From NCBI GenBank assembly GCA_021307325.1, contig CP089931.1, forward strand, positions 1,140,979 through 1,204,978: a DNA stretch of 64,000 nucleotides. The letters run 5' to 3'. The notes under the pieces are model-generated. The model was given only the letters and a program-made list of their open reading frames with translations. It did not search any database and had not been told where the DNA came from. The stretch's first letter is position 1. Each line of letters begins with the position of its first letter. Below, one piece after another: positions 19,614-27,766 of the stretch. The position numbers and the translations under genes were made by a program. Source of the stretch: Peptoniphilus sp. GNH (lineage in GTDB: Bacteria > Bacillota > Clostridia > Tissierellales > Peptoniphilaceae).

Positions 19614-20309
19614 TTAATCCTCTTTGACAAGCTTGTATCCAAGCCCCTTTATAGTTATCAAGATTTTAGGATCTCTTGGATTATCCTCTAGCTTTTCTCT
19701 TAATCTATAAATATGAGTTATCAGTGTGTTCTCATAACCATAAGAATCTTTCCAAATATTTTCTAAAATCCTATCTATTGAAACTATCTTATTCATATTT
19801 TCAGATAAGTAGTCTAAGATTTTAAATTGGGTGGCTGTCAAGGCTATCTCTTTGCCATTTTTTTCGAGAATACCCTTTGATTTATAGAAAATCACCTTGC
19901 CAAAATTTATCTTTTCTTCACTTTTAATCTTCTTACTTCTTCTTAAAACTGCATCAATTCTCCAGAGAAGCTCATCCGGGAAAAAAGGCTTTACTAAATA
20001 GTCATCCGCCTTGTTCTCAAACCCTTCTCTTCTATCGTCTATCCCATCGAGGGCAGATAGAATTATGACTGCCACATTAGAATTCTGTCTAACTTCCTTC
20101 AACAAGTCAAAACCACTTCCATCAGGAAGCATCACGTCCAAAACTATTAAATCAATTTTAAAATTTTTTAATTTGAATCTAGACTCTTTTAAATTTTTTG
20201 CAGTATAGACATCCTTAAACCCATTGTTCTTTAAAAAGTTGTACAAATTTTCTAACAAGCTTTTTTCATCATCAACTATTAATATAGAAAATTTTTCCCT
20301 AAAATCCAT
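19614..20309 (-). CDS. OmpR-family response regulator
   Basis: About 231 residues. The receiver domain has the acidic pair VDDE near residue 12, phospho-acceptor aspartate in LIVLDVMLPDGSG, and the switch lysine in VKPFFPDEL. A winged-helix output domain ends GLGYKLV. ATG 20309 is chosen because GAGGTGG lies 5 bases upstream; an upstream in-frame start has none. A TATAAT at 20331-20336 (minus strand) is a likely -10 box. It forms an operon with the kinase and probably controls the divergent ABC genes. Confidence 0.9.
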   Translation of the reverse strand: MDFREKFSILIVDDEKSLLENLYNFLKNNGFKDVYTAKNLKESRFKLKNFKIDLIVLDVMLPDGSGFDLLKEVRQNSNVAVIILSALDGIDDRREGFENKADDYLVKPFFPDELLWRIDAVLRRSKKIKSEEKINFGKVIFYKSKGILEKNGKEIALTATQFKILDYLSENMNKIVSIDRILENIWKDSYGYENTLITHIYRLREKLEDNPRDPKILITIKGLGYKLVKED

Positions 20310-20436
20310 TTGTGCCACCTCATTAACCCTATTATACACAAGTTTTTTAATTTATTTGTCTTTGTGATGTAAAAGTGAGCTTGTTTAAACTTTATTTTTA
20401 TCTCTACCTGCTATCTTATTTTTAGGAGGAATGATT

Positions 20437-21330
20437 ATGAAAAAAATATTGGAAATAAAAAATCTAAAAAAATCATATAACAATAAAAAGGTCTTGGATA
20501 TCGACTCTTTGGATATCGAAGAGAGCTCTATTTATGGCTTAATAGGCAAAAATGGTGCTGGCAAGTCCACTCTTATGAAACTCATACTCGGTCTTGTAAA
20601 AAAAGATGATGGCCTTATCAAAGTCTTTGGACAGGAAATAAATTCAAAAAATCAAAAAGAATTCAATAGAAATCTCGGCGCTTTGATTGAAAACCCTTCA
20701 TTTTATGATCATCTAACTGGATATGAAAATTTGGAAATAATATGTAAGTTAAAGGGCATAAAAAAAGAAGAAATTTTAAAAACTTTAAATCTTGTAGGTC
20801 TAAATAATGTAGGGAAAAAGAAATCTAGGGAATATTCACTAGGTATGAAGCAAAGACTTGGCATAGCTATGGCATTGATAGGAAGTCCCAAGCTTTTAAT
20901 ATTAGATGAGCCTATAAATGGACTCGATCCCCAAGGAATCGAAGAAATGAGAAATCTATTTAGAAATATTGTAAGAAACTCTTCCACAAGCATCTTAATC
21001 TCTTCTCACATCCTTGACGAAATAGAAAAGATATCTACTCATATAGGAATTCTTAAAGATGGCAATTTAACCTACAATGGCAGCTTAGAAGATTATAGAA
21101 GGCTTCATCCACCATTTATATCACTACGCACATCAGACAACAAAAAAGCCTTAGAACTTTTAGACCTTGATGAGGATAGGATGAACGGAAAAAAGATAAT
21201 CTTAGGCAAAAAATCTAACCAAGAGATTGCAGATATCGTAAACTTTTTAAATGGCAAAGTAGATATATATAGGGTAGAGGAAGAAAAAGAAAGTCTAGAA
21301 AAGCTCTTTATCGAAGAAAGCAGGTCTTGA
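20437..21330 (+). CDS. ABC transporter ATP-binding protein, BcrA/lantibiotic-immunity type
   Basis: About 297 residues. Walker A GKNGAGKSTLMK, signature YSLGMKQRLGIA, Walker B LLILDEPINGLDPQG, and the C-terminal domain with EKESLEKLFIEE are typical of BcrA/SpaF-like exporters. ATG 20437 lies 7 bases after GGAGG; ATG 20431 is too close to that site. It would power the two membrane proteins that follow. Together with the divergent two-component system the set looks like a bacitracin/lantibiotic resistance or immunity module. Confidence 0.88.
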   Translation: MKKILEIKNLKKSYNNKKVLDIDSLDIEESSIYGLIGKNGAGKSTLMKLILGLVKKDDGLIKVFGQEINSKNQKEFNRNLGALIENPSFYDHLTGYENLEIICKLKGIKKEEILKTLNLVGLNNVGKKKSREYSLGMKQRLGIAMALIGSPKLLILDEPINGLDPQGIEEMRNLFRNIVRNSSTSILISSHILDEIEKISTHIGILKDGNLTYNGSLEDYRRLHPPFISLRTSDNKKALELLDLDEDRMNGKKIILGKKSNQEIADIVNFLNGKVDIYRVEEEKESLEKLFIEESRS

Positions 21331-21331
21331 T

Positions 21332-22084
21332 ATGAAAAACTTAGAAAGAAAAAAATATAAAAGACTGGGAATAAATTTCTTGATACTACTAGTATTTGTT
21401 GCTCAAATGCTGATGGTAAAAGGTGTAAGCTTTTCTAATTCTTTTTCAAAAAGTCCCTATCCCCTCGCTCAGATATTGGACACATATTTATTTATATCTC
21501 TACTTATAAATCCAATATTAATATCATCGCTTGTAAAAAAAGTAATGGAAATTGAAGAAAAAAACAAGATGTGGCAGATGCAAATAATCCTTGGCGAAAA
21601 AGTCAATTCTATTCTTCTTTATAAGTTTAAAAATTTATCTTTCAAGCTAATTGTACTGCAAATTATAGAAGCTCTAGGATTTATTAAAATAGCCATGCAT
21701 TCAGATCATTTTAGCCTAAATAGCGAAATGCTTTTGAGATTTGTGACAGTAAACTTATCGGCTTTAATAATAAATTTATTTTTTCTGGGGCTATTTATGA
21801 TAATCGAGATAAAGAGCAAAAAAGTCTACACCCTATCATTTATTTCAATAATAGGAGGTCTCACAGGAGTAATATGTATGCTCACATCTAAAATTCTCAC
21901 TTATTTGAATCCCTTTGCTTGGATGGCAAGCCTTTTAAACACTTCTTATATAAAAGAAGAAGGCTCATTTATCCAAGTGCTAAACCCAACAAATTTCTAT
22001 ACCTTAATAATTGCCCTTATTCTTTTAATAGTCTGCCTTGGCTACTTAAAGGCAATGAAAACTTATAATCTATACAAGGACTAG
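21332..22084 (+). CDS. ABC-2 type permease subunit (lantibiotic immunity type)
   Basis: 250 residues with six hydrophobic segments, an opening amphipathic helix (MKNLERKKYKRLGINFLILL) and the motif NKMWQMQIILG after the second helix, as in the SpaE/MutE-like ABC-2 permeases. One base after the ATPase gene and eight before the second permease, so an operon. It probably forms a heteromeric membrane channel with the next product. Confidence 0.78.
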   Translation: MKNLERKKYKRLGINFLILLVFVAQMLMVKGVSFSNSFSKSPYPLAQILDTYLFISLLINPILISSLVKKVMEIEEKNKMWQMQIILGEKVNSILLYKFKNLSFKLIVLQIIEALGFIKIAMHSDHFSLNSEMLLRFVTVNLSALIINLFFLGLFMIIEIKSKKVYTLSFISIIGGLTGVICMLTSKILTYLNPFAWMASLLNTSYIKEEGSFIQVLNPTNFYTLIIALILLIVCLGYLKAMKTYNLYKD

Positions 22085-22092
22085 GAGGACTT

Positions 22093-22797
22093 ATGTTAAA
22101 ATTAGAATTTAAAAAAATAAAATTTACAAATATCTTGCTAGTAAGTCTGATAATTCCCCTACTAGCCAACGCCTTTGGCCTTATAAATTATATGGGAAAT
22201 AGGGAGACCTTGACCCACGAATGGCAATCATTGTGGACCCAAGTAAGTCTGTTCTACTTTTCATTTTTCTATGTGCCCCTTATAGCAATCGTAACAGCTA
22301 GTCTATGGTCACCAGAACACAAAGCAGGACTTAAATTCATTAGACTAAGCCCCAAGAAAAATATGGCATTTGTACTAGCTAAGTTAATTTTAGCTTTTAT
22401 AATAGTTAGCTTTTGTCAGATATATTTTTTAGCTTTATTTTATGCAGGCGGAAAATTTATAGGACATTTCTCAAGCATAGACTTTAGTATATATTTTTAC
22501 TATATAGCTCTTAGCATATTATTGTCACTTCCTATTATAGGAATTTTTGGAGCCCTCGCCATAAGGATAAAATCCTTTGGAGTAATAATCCTCTTATCCA
22601 CCATCCTTACAATACTCGGCTTCGCTTCAGCTTACAAATCTCTAAAAATAATAGGCATAAGCTTCTTAGCAATAGAAGCAAACAACTTTAGATTTATAAA
22701 TGCACACGACTTGGCATTATTGGTCCTATTTGCTCTAGGCGAATTAATAATCTTTCTATATCTTTCAAATAGATTTCTAAAATACGAAAACAAATAA
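22093..22797 (+). CDS. Second ABC-2 type permease subunit
   Basis: 234 residues, six hydrophobic segments, with SPEHKAGLKFIRLSPKK near residue 75, equivalent to the 'E..... W+...' loop in the upstream permease. Preceded by GGAGG. The three-gene set (ATPase plus two permeases) matches SpaFEG-like immunity transporters. Substrate unknown. Confidence 0.75.
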   Translation: MLKLEFKKIKFTNILLVSLIIPLLANAFGLINYMGNRETLTHEWQSLWTQVSLFYFSFFYVPLIAIVTASLWSPEHKAGLKFIRLSPKKNMAFVLAKLILAFIIVSFCQIYFLALFYAGGKFIGHFSSIDFSIYFYYIALSILLSLPIIGIFGALAIRIKSFGVIILLSTILTILGFASAYKSLKIIGISFLAIEANNFRFINAHDLALLVLFALGELIIFLYLSNRFLKYENK

Positions 22798-22798
22798 A

Positions 22799-22845
22799 AA
22801 AAGGGGCTGTTGGAATAAAATTTTCCAGCGCCCCTTATTATCTTA
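22799..22845 (+). terminator. Terminator of the ABC exporter operon
   Basis: AAGGGGC (22801-22807) pairs with GCCCCTT (22830-22836), with an inner TGGAA/TTCCA stem and a short T-rich tail, starting right after the stop codon. Confidence 0.75.
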
Positions 22846-22896
22846 TCCGGCTTGATTCAGCTTTTTTGATTTAATGCTAAATTTAACATTCCAACT

Positions 22897-22924
22897 ACAA
22901 AAAAGCACCTACTTTTGTAGATGC
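22897..22924 (-). terminator. Terminator for the leftward 106-residue membrane-protein gene
   Basis: On the minus strand GCATCTAC-AAAA-GTAGGTGC is followed by six T. One G-U pair. It lies about 140 bases after the stop at 23062. Confidence 0.75.
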
Positions 22925-23061
22925 TAAAATTTAATAATCTATAATTGTAAGTTTGTATTACTCATTTTATTAATTATCTAAAAAATCTCTTCTCGCAAAT
23001 TTTATAACATATTAATTTCCCCATTAATTTGATATTTATAAAAAACAGCTATCGACTTACA

Positions 23062-23382
23062 TTATTTATCTTCCCTAAATGATAATCCTATTAAATCTCC
23101 AAACAATGCAATCACCGCATATCCCACTGCATAGACCCATGCACTTGAGTTATAAAATATAAATATAGATGGGATAAATATAATTGCTACACTAAAAATA
23201 TACCAAAAATCAAACCCCTCCCTAATGCCATAAAAAACAGAAATTATTAAACATATTAGTGGGATAATTACTAGCATAAGAGCCATTGCACTTGCTGTGT
23301 CTTTTATGAATAAAGGAATGATATAAAAGTCTATCAAAAATAGCAAATAGAAAACTATGTTCTTTTTTAACTTCTCCATCAT
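23062..23382 (-). CDS. Small conserved-type four-helix membrane protein
   Basis: 106 residues, four hydrophobic helices. It has features I associate with small Firmicutes membrane proteins of unknown role: IPLFIKDTASAMALML in the first loop, VFYGIREGF between helices 2 and 3, and IFYNSSAWVYAVGY before the last helix. AAAGGA lies 7 bases upstream of ATG 23382. No function can be assigned from sequence. Confidence 0.65.
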   Translation of the reverse strand: MMEKLKKNIVFYLLFLIDFYIIPLFIKDTASAMALMLVIIPLICLIISVFYGIREGFDFWYIFSVAIIFIPSIFIFYNSSAWVYAVGYAVIALFGDLIGLSFREDK

Positions 23383-23914
23383 GTCAATATCCTTTCAAAT
23401 TCTCATTTATCAAATTTTCGTCCTCTTTTCTTTATTTTATTATAAAGTCTTACTTGGAATCCGTAAATCACATAAAACTAGATACTGATATTTAGACTTG
23501 ATAAATTGCGTATGATTTAACTTAATTAAGTCTCATCTTATTTTACAATTTGATAAGCTACCTATTTATTTAAGGTAATGCTGAGCTTTTTATAGATAGA
23601 ACCCGAAATTTTTCGGGCTAAGATTAAAACCCCAGCATAACTCATAAAGGCTATGAAGGCGAAAGGGGACACTCTAGTTTAATTGCACATTGATTATTAT
23701 ACTTAATTTCAAATTTATTTTAGTCTTTTTTAAAACAAATTACTGCATCAAAAGTAATGGATAAAGCAATATAGTTATGATATTATTTATTTAAGAGAGA
23801 ATGTATTTTAGGAAATAAAATTGCAGTACATATTCGCCACAATTATCCAAAAGATTTGAAATTTATTTTATTTCCAAGGAGTTTAGAGAATCAAAAGGTT
23901 ATAAGGAGGATTAA
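23383..23914. other. Intergenic region with a possible structured RNA or repeat remnant
   Basis: About 530 bases without a convincing gene. Positions 23580-23690 are richer in G and C and fold on paper: TGCTG (23579-23583) can pair with CAGCA, CCCGAAA/TTTCGGG forms a hairpin near 23602-23618, TCATA/TATGA another near 23642-23656, and CCCC can pair with GGGG near 23668. It is 230 bases upstream of the stalk-protein gene. The class is unknown. Confidence 0.3.
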
Positions 23915-25045
23915 ATGAAAAAAAATAAGACAGTCGCTAGTCTTGCACTAATAGTTATGCTGATGCTTTCATCTGTAAATGTTTATGCAGCAAAAAACGA
24001 AAGAAAAAATCCAGCACTAAATGGAATCATCGTAAATGATCACATAGTCTACAGCGATGCAGAGCCATATATCAAAAATAGCAGAACTTATGTGCCTATT
24101 AGATTTATAGCTGAAGAACTTGGCTACGATGTTCAATGGGATTCAAAAGAAAAAATGGTTACCATGAATTCATCAGAAACTAGTGTGGAGCTTAAAATAG
24201 GTTCAGATAATATGAAGGTCAATGGCAAAGATGTTAAGCTGGATTCATCTCCTGAAATAAAAAACAGCAGAACCTTTGTGCCCCTTCGTGCAATAGCAGA
24301 AGCTTTTGGCAAAAAGGTAGATTATTCGAATGAGTATAGAACTGTATATATTGGTGATAATCCAAAATATGATGCCTTCTACAAAATCGTTTACTATTAT
24401 GGAAAAGAAGACAAAATGATGTCGCAATATACTATAAATATTGCTAAGAAGAGCGAGGATATAGATGGTAATAAAAAAGAGTATAAAACAATAAATGAAC
24501 TTGTAAATTCTGTTTACGACAGCTTATATTCAGTTATCGGTTCAAATTCTAACGATGTCTCTTCTAAGACAAAACCTGACACAAGTAAACCAAAAACTGA
24601 CACAAGTAAACCAAAAGCGAATGCAAACAAATCAAATGTCCCAGATGATATGAAACTTAAGGATGCAAAATATATAAGCCCATCATCAGATCCACTTGTA
24701 GGAACTTGGTATTCATCTGGTAAGCTTACTTTCAATGGTTCTACTGTTAATGTTAGAAATTACAAATATATCGAAAGTCTGGGCGACAATTTATACAAAA
24801 TAACAACTAGAATTATTCTATCTAGTGATCCTAGTTCAGAATTTTATTGCGAGCAAATTGGATACTTTAATAATTCAACAAATATTATAGAATTTCCTGA
24901 TGAATCAGAAATAATTTATGGAGACACGGGATATTTCAAAGGTCAAACACCATATTTACCTAATGAGGAATGGGTTTTAGATAAATCTGGAACTAAACTG
25001 TACTTTAAAAGCTTAGATAGCGGATATTATTTTACCAAATATTAA
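23915..25045 (+). CDS. Secreted protein with copper-amine-oxidase N-terminal (stalk) repeats
   Basis: 376 residues. A signal peptide (MKKNKTVASLALIVMLMLSS, cut near VYA-AKN) is followed by two tandem Cu_amine_oxidN1 units marked by NSRTYVPIRFIAEELGYDV and NSRTFVPLRAIAEAFGKKV. A repetitive Lys/Thr/Pro/Ser linker (two near-identical DTSKPK units) follows near residue 220, then a C-terminal domain of about 130 residues that I cannot assign. AAGGAGG precedes ATG 23915. Such proteins are common at the surface of anaerobic Firmicutes; copper binding or enzymatic activity is not implied. Confidence 0.85.
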   Translation: MKKNKTVASLALIVMLMLSSVNVYAAKNERKNPALNGIIVNDHIVYSDAEPYIKNSRTYVPIRFIAEELGYDVQWDSKEKMVTMNSSETSVELKIGSDNMKVNGKDVKLDSSPEIKNSRTFVPLRAIAEAFGKKVDYSNEYRTVYIGDNPKYDAFYKIVYYYGKEDKMMSQYTINIAKKSEDIDGNKKEYKTINELVNSVYDSLYSVIGSNSNDVSSKTKPDTSKPKTDTSKPKANANKSNVPDDMKLKDAKYISPSSDPLVGTWYSSGKLTFNGSTVNVRNYKYIESLGDNLYKITTRIILSSDPSSEFYCEQIGYFNNSTNIIEFPDESEIIYGDTGYFKGQTPYLPNEEWVLDKSGTKLYFKSLDSGYYFTKY

Positions 25046-25051
25046 AAACTT

Positions 25052-25080
25052 AGAGTTCGGGAAACTGGACTCTTTTTATT
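25052..25080 (+). terminator. Terminator after the stalk-domain protein
   Basis: AGAGTTC (25052-25058) pairs with GGACTCT (25067-25073) with one G-U pair, 8-base loop and T-run. Confidence 0.8.
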
Positions 25081-25139
25081 TGCGGGAAAATATAGACACT
25101 TTAAAATTTTTGAATCAGACTTTTATATTAGTAAACTTA

Positions 25140-25289
25140 TTATTTCATTTTCTTGACTTCTAGAAAAATACCTGCAATGACGTAATAAGCACAAAAAGAT
25201 GATAGACCCCCAAAAATCCACCATATTTTTTGACTTTTACAACTTGATAAAAGAAGTGAAAAAACTACATCTGGATTCTTTTTCGAGGA
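25140..25289 (-). pseudogene. Possible remnant of a membrane-protein gene
   Basis: Fifty codons are open on the minus strand with no start codon or ribosome-binding site. They end in a credible membrane helix and basic tail (IWWIFGGLSSFCAYYVIAG then FLEVKKMK and stop). It reads like the 3' end of a lost gene. Family unknown; could be chance. Confidence 0.25.
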
Positions 25290-25412
25290 CTATTTAAACA
25301 CTAAACTTTGCATAACGAAGATTAATCAAGGAGATTTTGCAATTTTATATTTTTAAATTCCGACTATAAAACTTGGCTTTTCTCTATTTTAAAATTCAAA
25401 AAACAAAATCTT

Positions 25413-25895
25413 TTAAGATACCTTTTGAGCAATCATAACACCAATCGGCGCAAGACCCCCATAGGCCAATTTCATTTCACGTATCAAAAATCCATGCCCT
25501 TCAATAAAATCTTCAAATTGCTTTTTATTCCATTCTTTATACATCTTAAAACCTGAAATAGACATCAACTTTTTTATAAAATAATTTTGTTTTCCCTCTT
25601 TCCATAGAAAAGTAGGGGCAAACAAAGTGCCATTAGACTTTAGCACCCGATATATTTCTTTCATTGCCTCATCCGGATTAGGCATAATATGAAGTGCATT
25701 AGCAATTAGAACGCTATCAAACTTTTCATCAGCAAAAGATAGCGAACTTGCATCGGCTACTTCAAATGTGAGGCTTTCGTGTTTTTCATGCTTTTTCGCT
25801 TCCATAATCATTTGTTCGGAAAAATCTGTACCAATCCAACTTTTAGTAAGCCTCGAAAGACTAAAAGAAAATTGCCCCGATCCACAAGCAAGTTC
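25413..25895 (-). pseudogene. Class I SAM methyltransferase, C-terminal part of an interrupted gene
   Basis: The frame begins in the SAM-binding motif I (ELACGSGQFSFSLSRL), continues with motif II (GTDFSEQMI) and motifs IV-VI (DSVLIANALHIMPNPDEAM; EIYRVLKSNGTLFAPTF), and ends normally. There is no start codon in frame before motif I, and an in-frame TGA lies just upstream at the end of the GNAT gene. The missing 50 N-terminal residues are encoded at 27334-27483. Joined, the two parts give 209 codons, a normal length for small ubiE-like methyltransferases. Confidence 0.85.
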
Positions 25896-25908
25896 TATAC
25901 ATTTAATT

Positions 25909-26358
25909 TCATCTGGTTTTTTTCATACAGAAATTTGTAAGAAAAATTCCTTGTCGTTCTACCTGCTGTTCCTTGACAATTTTGTAACCTCTTTTTTCAA
26001 AGAAAGGTTTCGCTGTAATAGAAGCGTGGGTAGTAATATCTCCTTGAACAGCTTGCTCCAGTTGATTGCAAATAGCACTTGCAATACATTTTCTCTGATA
26101 ACTGGTATGAACAAATAGATGGTCAAGGTAGCCTGTTTTATCTATGTCCCCAAAACCCACAATGATTTCATCATCAACCGCAACAACACTGAAATGTTCT
26201 TGAAGCGACTTATTCCATTGCTCTAAATCCACCTGTCCTGTCGCCCATACATTTAACTGTTCTTTTGTGTAATCTTTTGCGTTGACTGTGTGGACAGTAT
26301 TATAAAACAGGTCTGCCAATTCTTTGCAGTCTGACGGCTGATATTTTCTGATAATCAT
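25909..26358 (-). CDS. GNAT family N-acetyltransferase
   Basis: 149 residues, the length of a single GNAT domain. It opens MIIRKYQPSDCKELADLFY, has a beta-strand pair VVAVDDEIIVGFGDI, the acetyl-CoA site region HTSYQRKCIASAIC (with a Cys where Gly is usual in RxxGxA) and ends FEKRGYKIVKEQQV...NFCMKKTR. ATG 26358 has AGGAGA upstream. It sits inside the inserted block with a second GNAT gene 35 bases upstream. Substrate unknown. The Arg-Lys-Cys-Ile-Ala variant of the pyrophosphate loop may weaken CoA binding. Confidence 0.85.
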   Translation of the reverse strand: MIIRKYQPSDCKELADLFYNTVHTVNAKDYTKEQLNVWATGQVDLEQWNKSLQEHFSVVAVDDEIIVGFGDIDKTGYLDHLFVHTSYQRKCIASAICNQLEQAVQGDITTHASITAKPFFEKRGYKIVKEQQVERQGIFLTNFCMKKTR

Positions 26359-26393
26359 TTGTTCTCCTTTAATTATTCATTTATATCTTGCGA

Positions 26394-27167
26394 TCACATA
26401 TTCATTTCATTTACCGTTGAAGCAGGTTTTACTGTCATTTCGACCCAAGCCGGACGAAATCCGCTTTTTATTGCATTTCTTGCAGATCTCAGATTTGACC
26501 ATGCACAACAATAAAATGGAACCTTACCGCTTTCTAATATTTCTATTGCCAATCTGCTGGTCAATGCCGATGCTATTCCCTTCCTTCGATGTTCAGGAAG
26601 TACGTCAACTCCGATCTGCCACATAGTTTCACAGTCTGCGCTGCACGCCGCTAACCCTATCAATGTGCCATCACGATATGCTCCAACTCCAAGAATATCT
26701 AACTCCTTGCGTTTTTCGCATAAAGCATTACTCCACGTTTCTGTGTACAGCCCTTTAAAATCTTCCGGATATAATATCTTTAACTCATGATCGCAAGGCA
26801 ACGGAGTCAAAACAGATATATCAGGCAAAAAATATTCAGCCATAAAACACACACGAGATCCTTCTTTTTGAAAAGCATCATTTAACACGTGCATATTCGG
26901 TGTTTCAAAACAATGCTCGATCGGATATTTATTGATATAGTATTCTACAACGTCTTTATATTTTTCTGAAACGCTGGCAACAATATTATCTCCATAGGAT
27001 ATCAAGTTGCATATGTGCGGAAGATTTAAATATTTTCTTGCTGATTTGTTTTCTTTTGAAATTGCCACAACGTTCTTACCGCAAATAAAATCCTCGACAC
27101 GGCAATTGGAATCTATAGCAGATTGCTGCATAGCTATCTTCTTTATCATCTCATTTGTCCACTTCAA
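26394..27167 (-). CDS. GNAT family N-acetyltransferase, two-domain type
   Basis: 257 residues. The N-terminal half resembles the degenerate first domain of GNAT_acetyltr_2-like proteins. The C-terminal half holds the active GNAT core: GLAACSADCETMWQIGVDVL followed by PEHRRKGIASALTSRLAIEI (canonical RxxGxA loop), then AWSNLRSARNAIKSGFRPAW. Codon use is richer in G+C than nearby genes, consistent with transfer. The start is TTG 27167, 11 bases after AGGAGGGG; the bases before it (ATA ATT AAA) could be a lost earlier start. Substrate unknown. Confidence 0.85.
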   Translation of the reverse strand: MKWTNEMIKKIAMQQSAIDSNCRVEDFICGKNVVAISKENKSARKYLNLPHICNLISYGDNIVASVSEKYKDVVEYYINKYPIEHCFETPNMHVLNDAFQKEGSRVCFMAEYFLPDISVLTPLPCDHELKILYPEDFKGLYTETWSNALCEKRKELDILGVGAYRDGTLIGLAACSADCETMWQIGVDVLPEHRRKGIASALTSRLAIEILESGKVPFYCCAWSNLRSARNAIKSGFRPAWVEMTVKPASTVNEMNM

Positions 27168-27333
27168 TTTAATTATGCCCCTCCTATGACTTCTTGTGAT
27201 CCTTTAAATACACCGGCAACCAAATAACCGGGCAAACCCCGGATTTCCGTTTACACCGCAAGAGCAGCTTTTACACCGCAAAGGCAAACATTTTAATTTT
27301 GCCTACATCTTGTATCCATTTCGGTATGATTAT

Positions 27334-27483
27334 TTCAAGCACATCCATATCTTTATTCAAATGAGGGCGAATGTATTCGCAAACTTTATCATAAACCCCC
27401 TTATCTTTTTTCATAAATGGAGCATATAGCTTTGCAAATCTATCCCAAAATTTTTTATTGCTTTTATCAATCACTTTCAACAC
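27334..27483 (-). pseudogene. Class I SAM methyltransferase, N-terminal part of the interrupted gene
   Basis: Fifty codons from ATG 27483 (MLKVIDKSNKKFWDRFAKLY...NKDMDVLE) form the helical lead of a small methyltransferase, then run into unrelated inserted sequence for 20 codons before a stop at 27271. The matching C-terminal part is at 25413-25895. The product as it stands lacks the whole SAM site and cannot be active. Confidence 0.85.
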
Positions 27484-27524
27484 TCCTTTTAATATATATT
27501 ATCATAAGCACATTTATATTGAAC

Positions 27525-27626
27525 TTATTTCCTTAACATCAATACTATACATTCAACATGGCTTGAGTGGTCAGTGTGGATAAATTTCAAAGTTTTTCAA
27601 AAGCCTCGTTTGTGGGAATATGTTAA
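27525..27626 (-). repeat. att-like repeat copy 1 with rlmD/rumA-like 3' end
   Basis: One of three related sequences (also 32392-32490, 49804-49912). Minus strand: ATATTCCCACAAACGAGGC, a 30-base variable part, then a frame FIHTDHSSHVECIVLMLRK and stop. HVExxVLM(S)RK is the usual C-terminus of RlmD/RumA RNA methyltransferases. Read as the displaced 3' end left when an element integrates at that gene. Confidence 0.7.
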
Positions 27627-27668
27627 TCAATAAACATCTTATAATTCATTATATCATTTTAGAGTTAA

Positions 27669-27697
27669 GAAAAAACAGCCCATAAAAGAGCTGTTTA
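27669..27697 (-). terminator. Terminator of the BceRSAB-type operon
   Basis: Minus strand AAACAGC / GCTGTTT stem (27690-27696 with 27673-27679), 10-base loop, T-run. About 70 bases after the permease stop. Confidence 0.75.
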
Positions 27698-27766
27698 AAC
27701 CCTCTAATTGAACTAGTCATAATACTACTAAGATGAACTGCAAATATAGCTATAAGAAAGAATAAT

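Larger units (their letters stand above)
25896..27333. mobile_element. 1.4-kb block carrying two acetyltransferase genes, inserted in a methyltransferase gene
   Basis: The methyltransferase reading frame stops at ...MDVLE (GAA at 27334-27336) and resumes at ELACGSG (GAA at 25893-25895), so the intervening 1438 bases are an insertion. GAA is present at both junctions and may be a 3-base target duplication. No transposase or terminal inverted repeat is visible. The block is clearly richer in G+C than its flanks. A 12-base direct repeat TTTACACCGCAA occurs at 27250-27261 and 27270-27281 near one end. Confidence 0.75.

Noticed and set aside
23600-23680. TPP riboswitch
   Set aside because: Parts look like a TPP layout, but the invariant CTGAGA is CTAAGA, the second core does not fit, and the next gene is a surface protein.
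25909-26358. GNAT gene truncated at its 3' end by the junction
   Set aside because: The reading frame ends NFCMKKTR, a normal GNAT end, before the methyltransferase sequence resumes.
27250-27281. CRISPR-like repeats
   Set aside because: Only two copies of a 12-base repeat, 20 bases apart; no array, no cas genes.
27525-27626. A simple intergenic repeat or MITE for the three 100-bp repeats
   Set aside because: The third codon-like variation within a conserved C-terminal protein pattern and the nearby serine recombinases fit an integration site better; no terminal inverted repeats are present.
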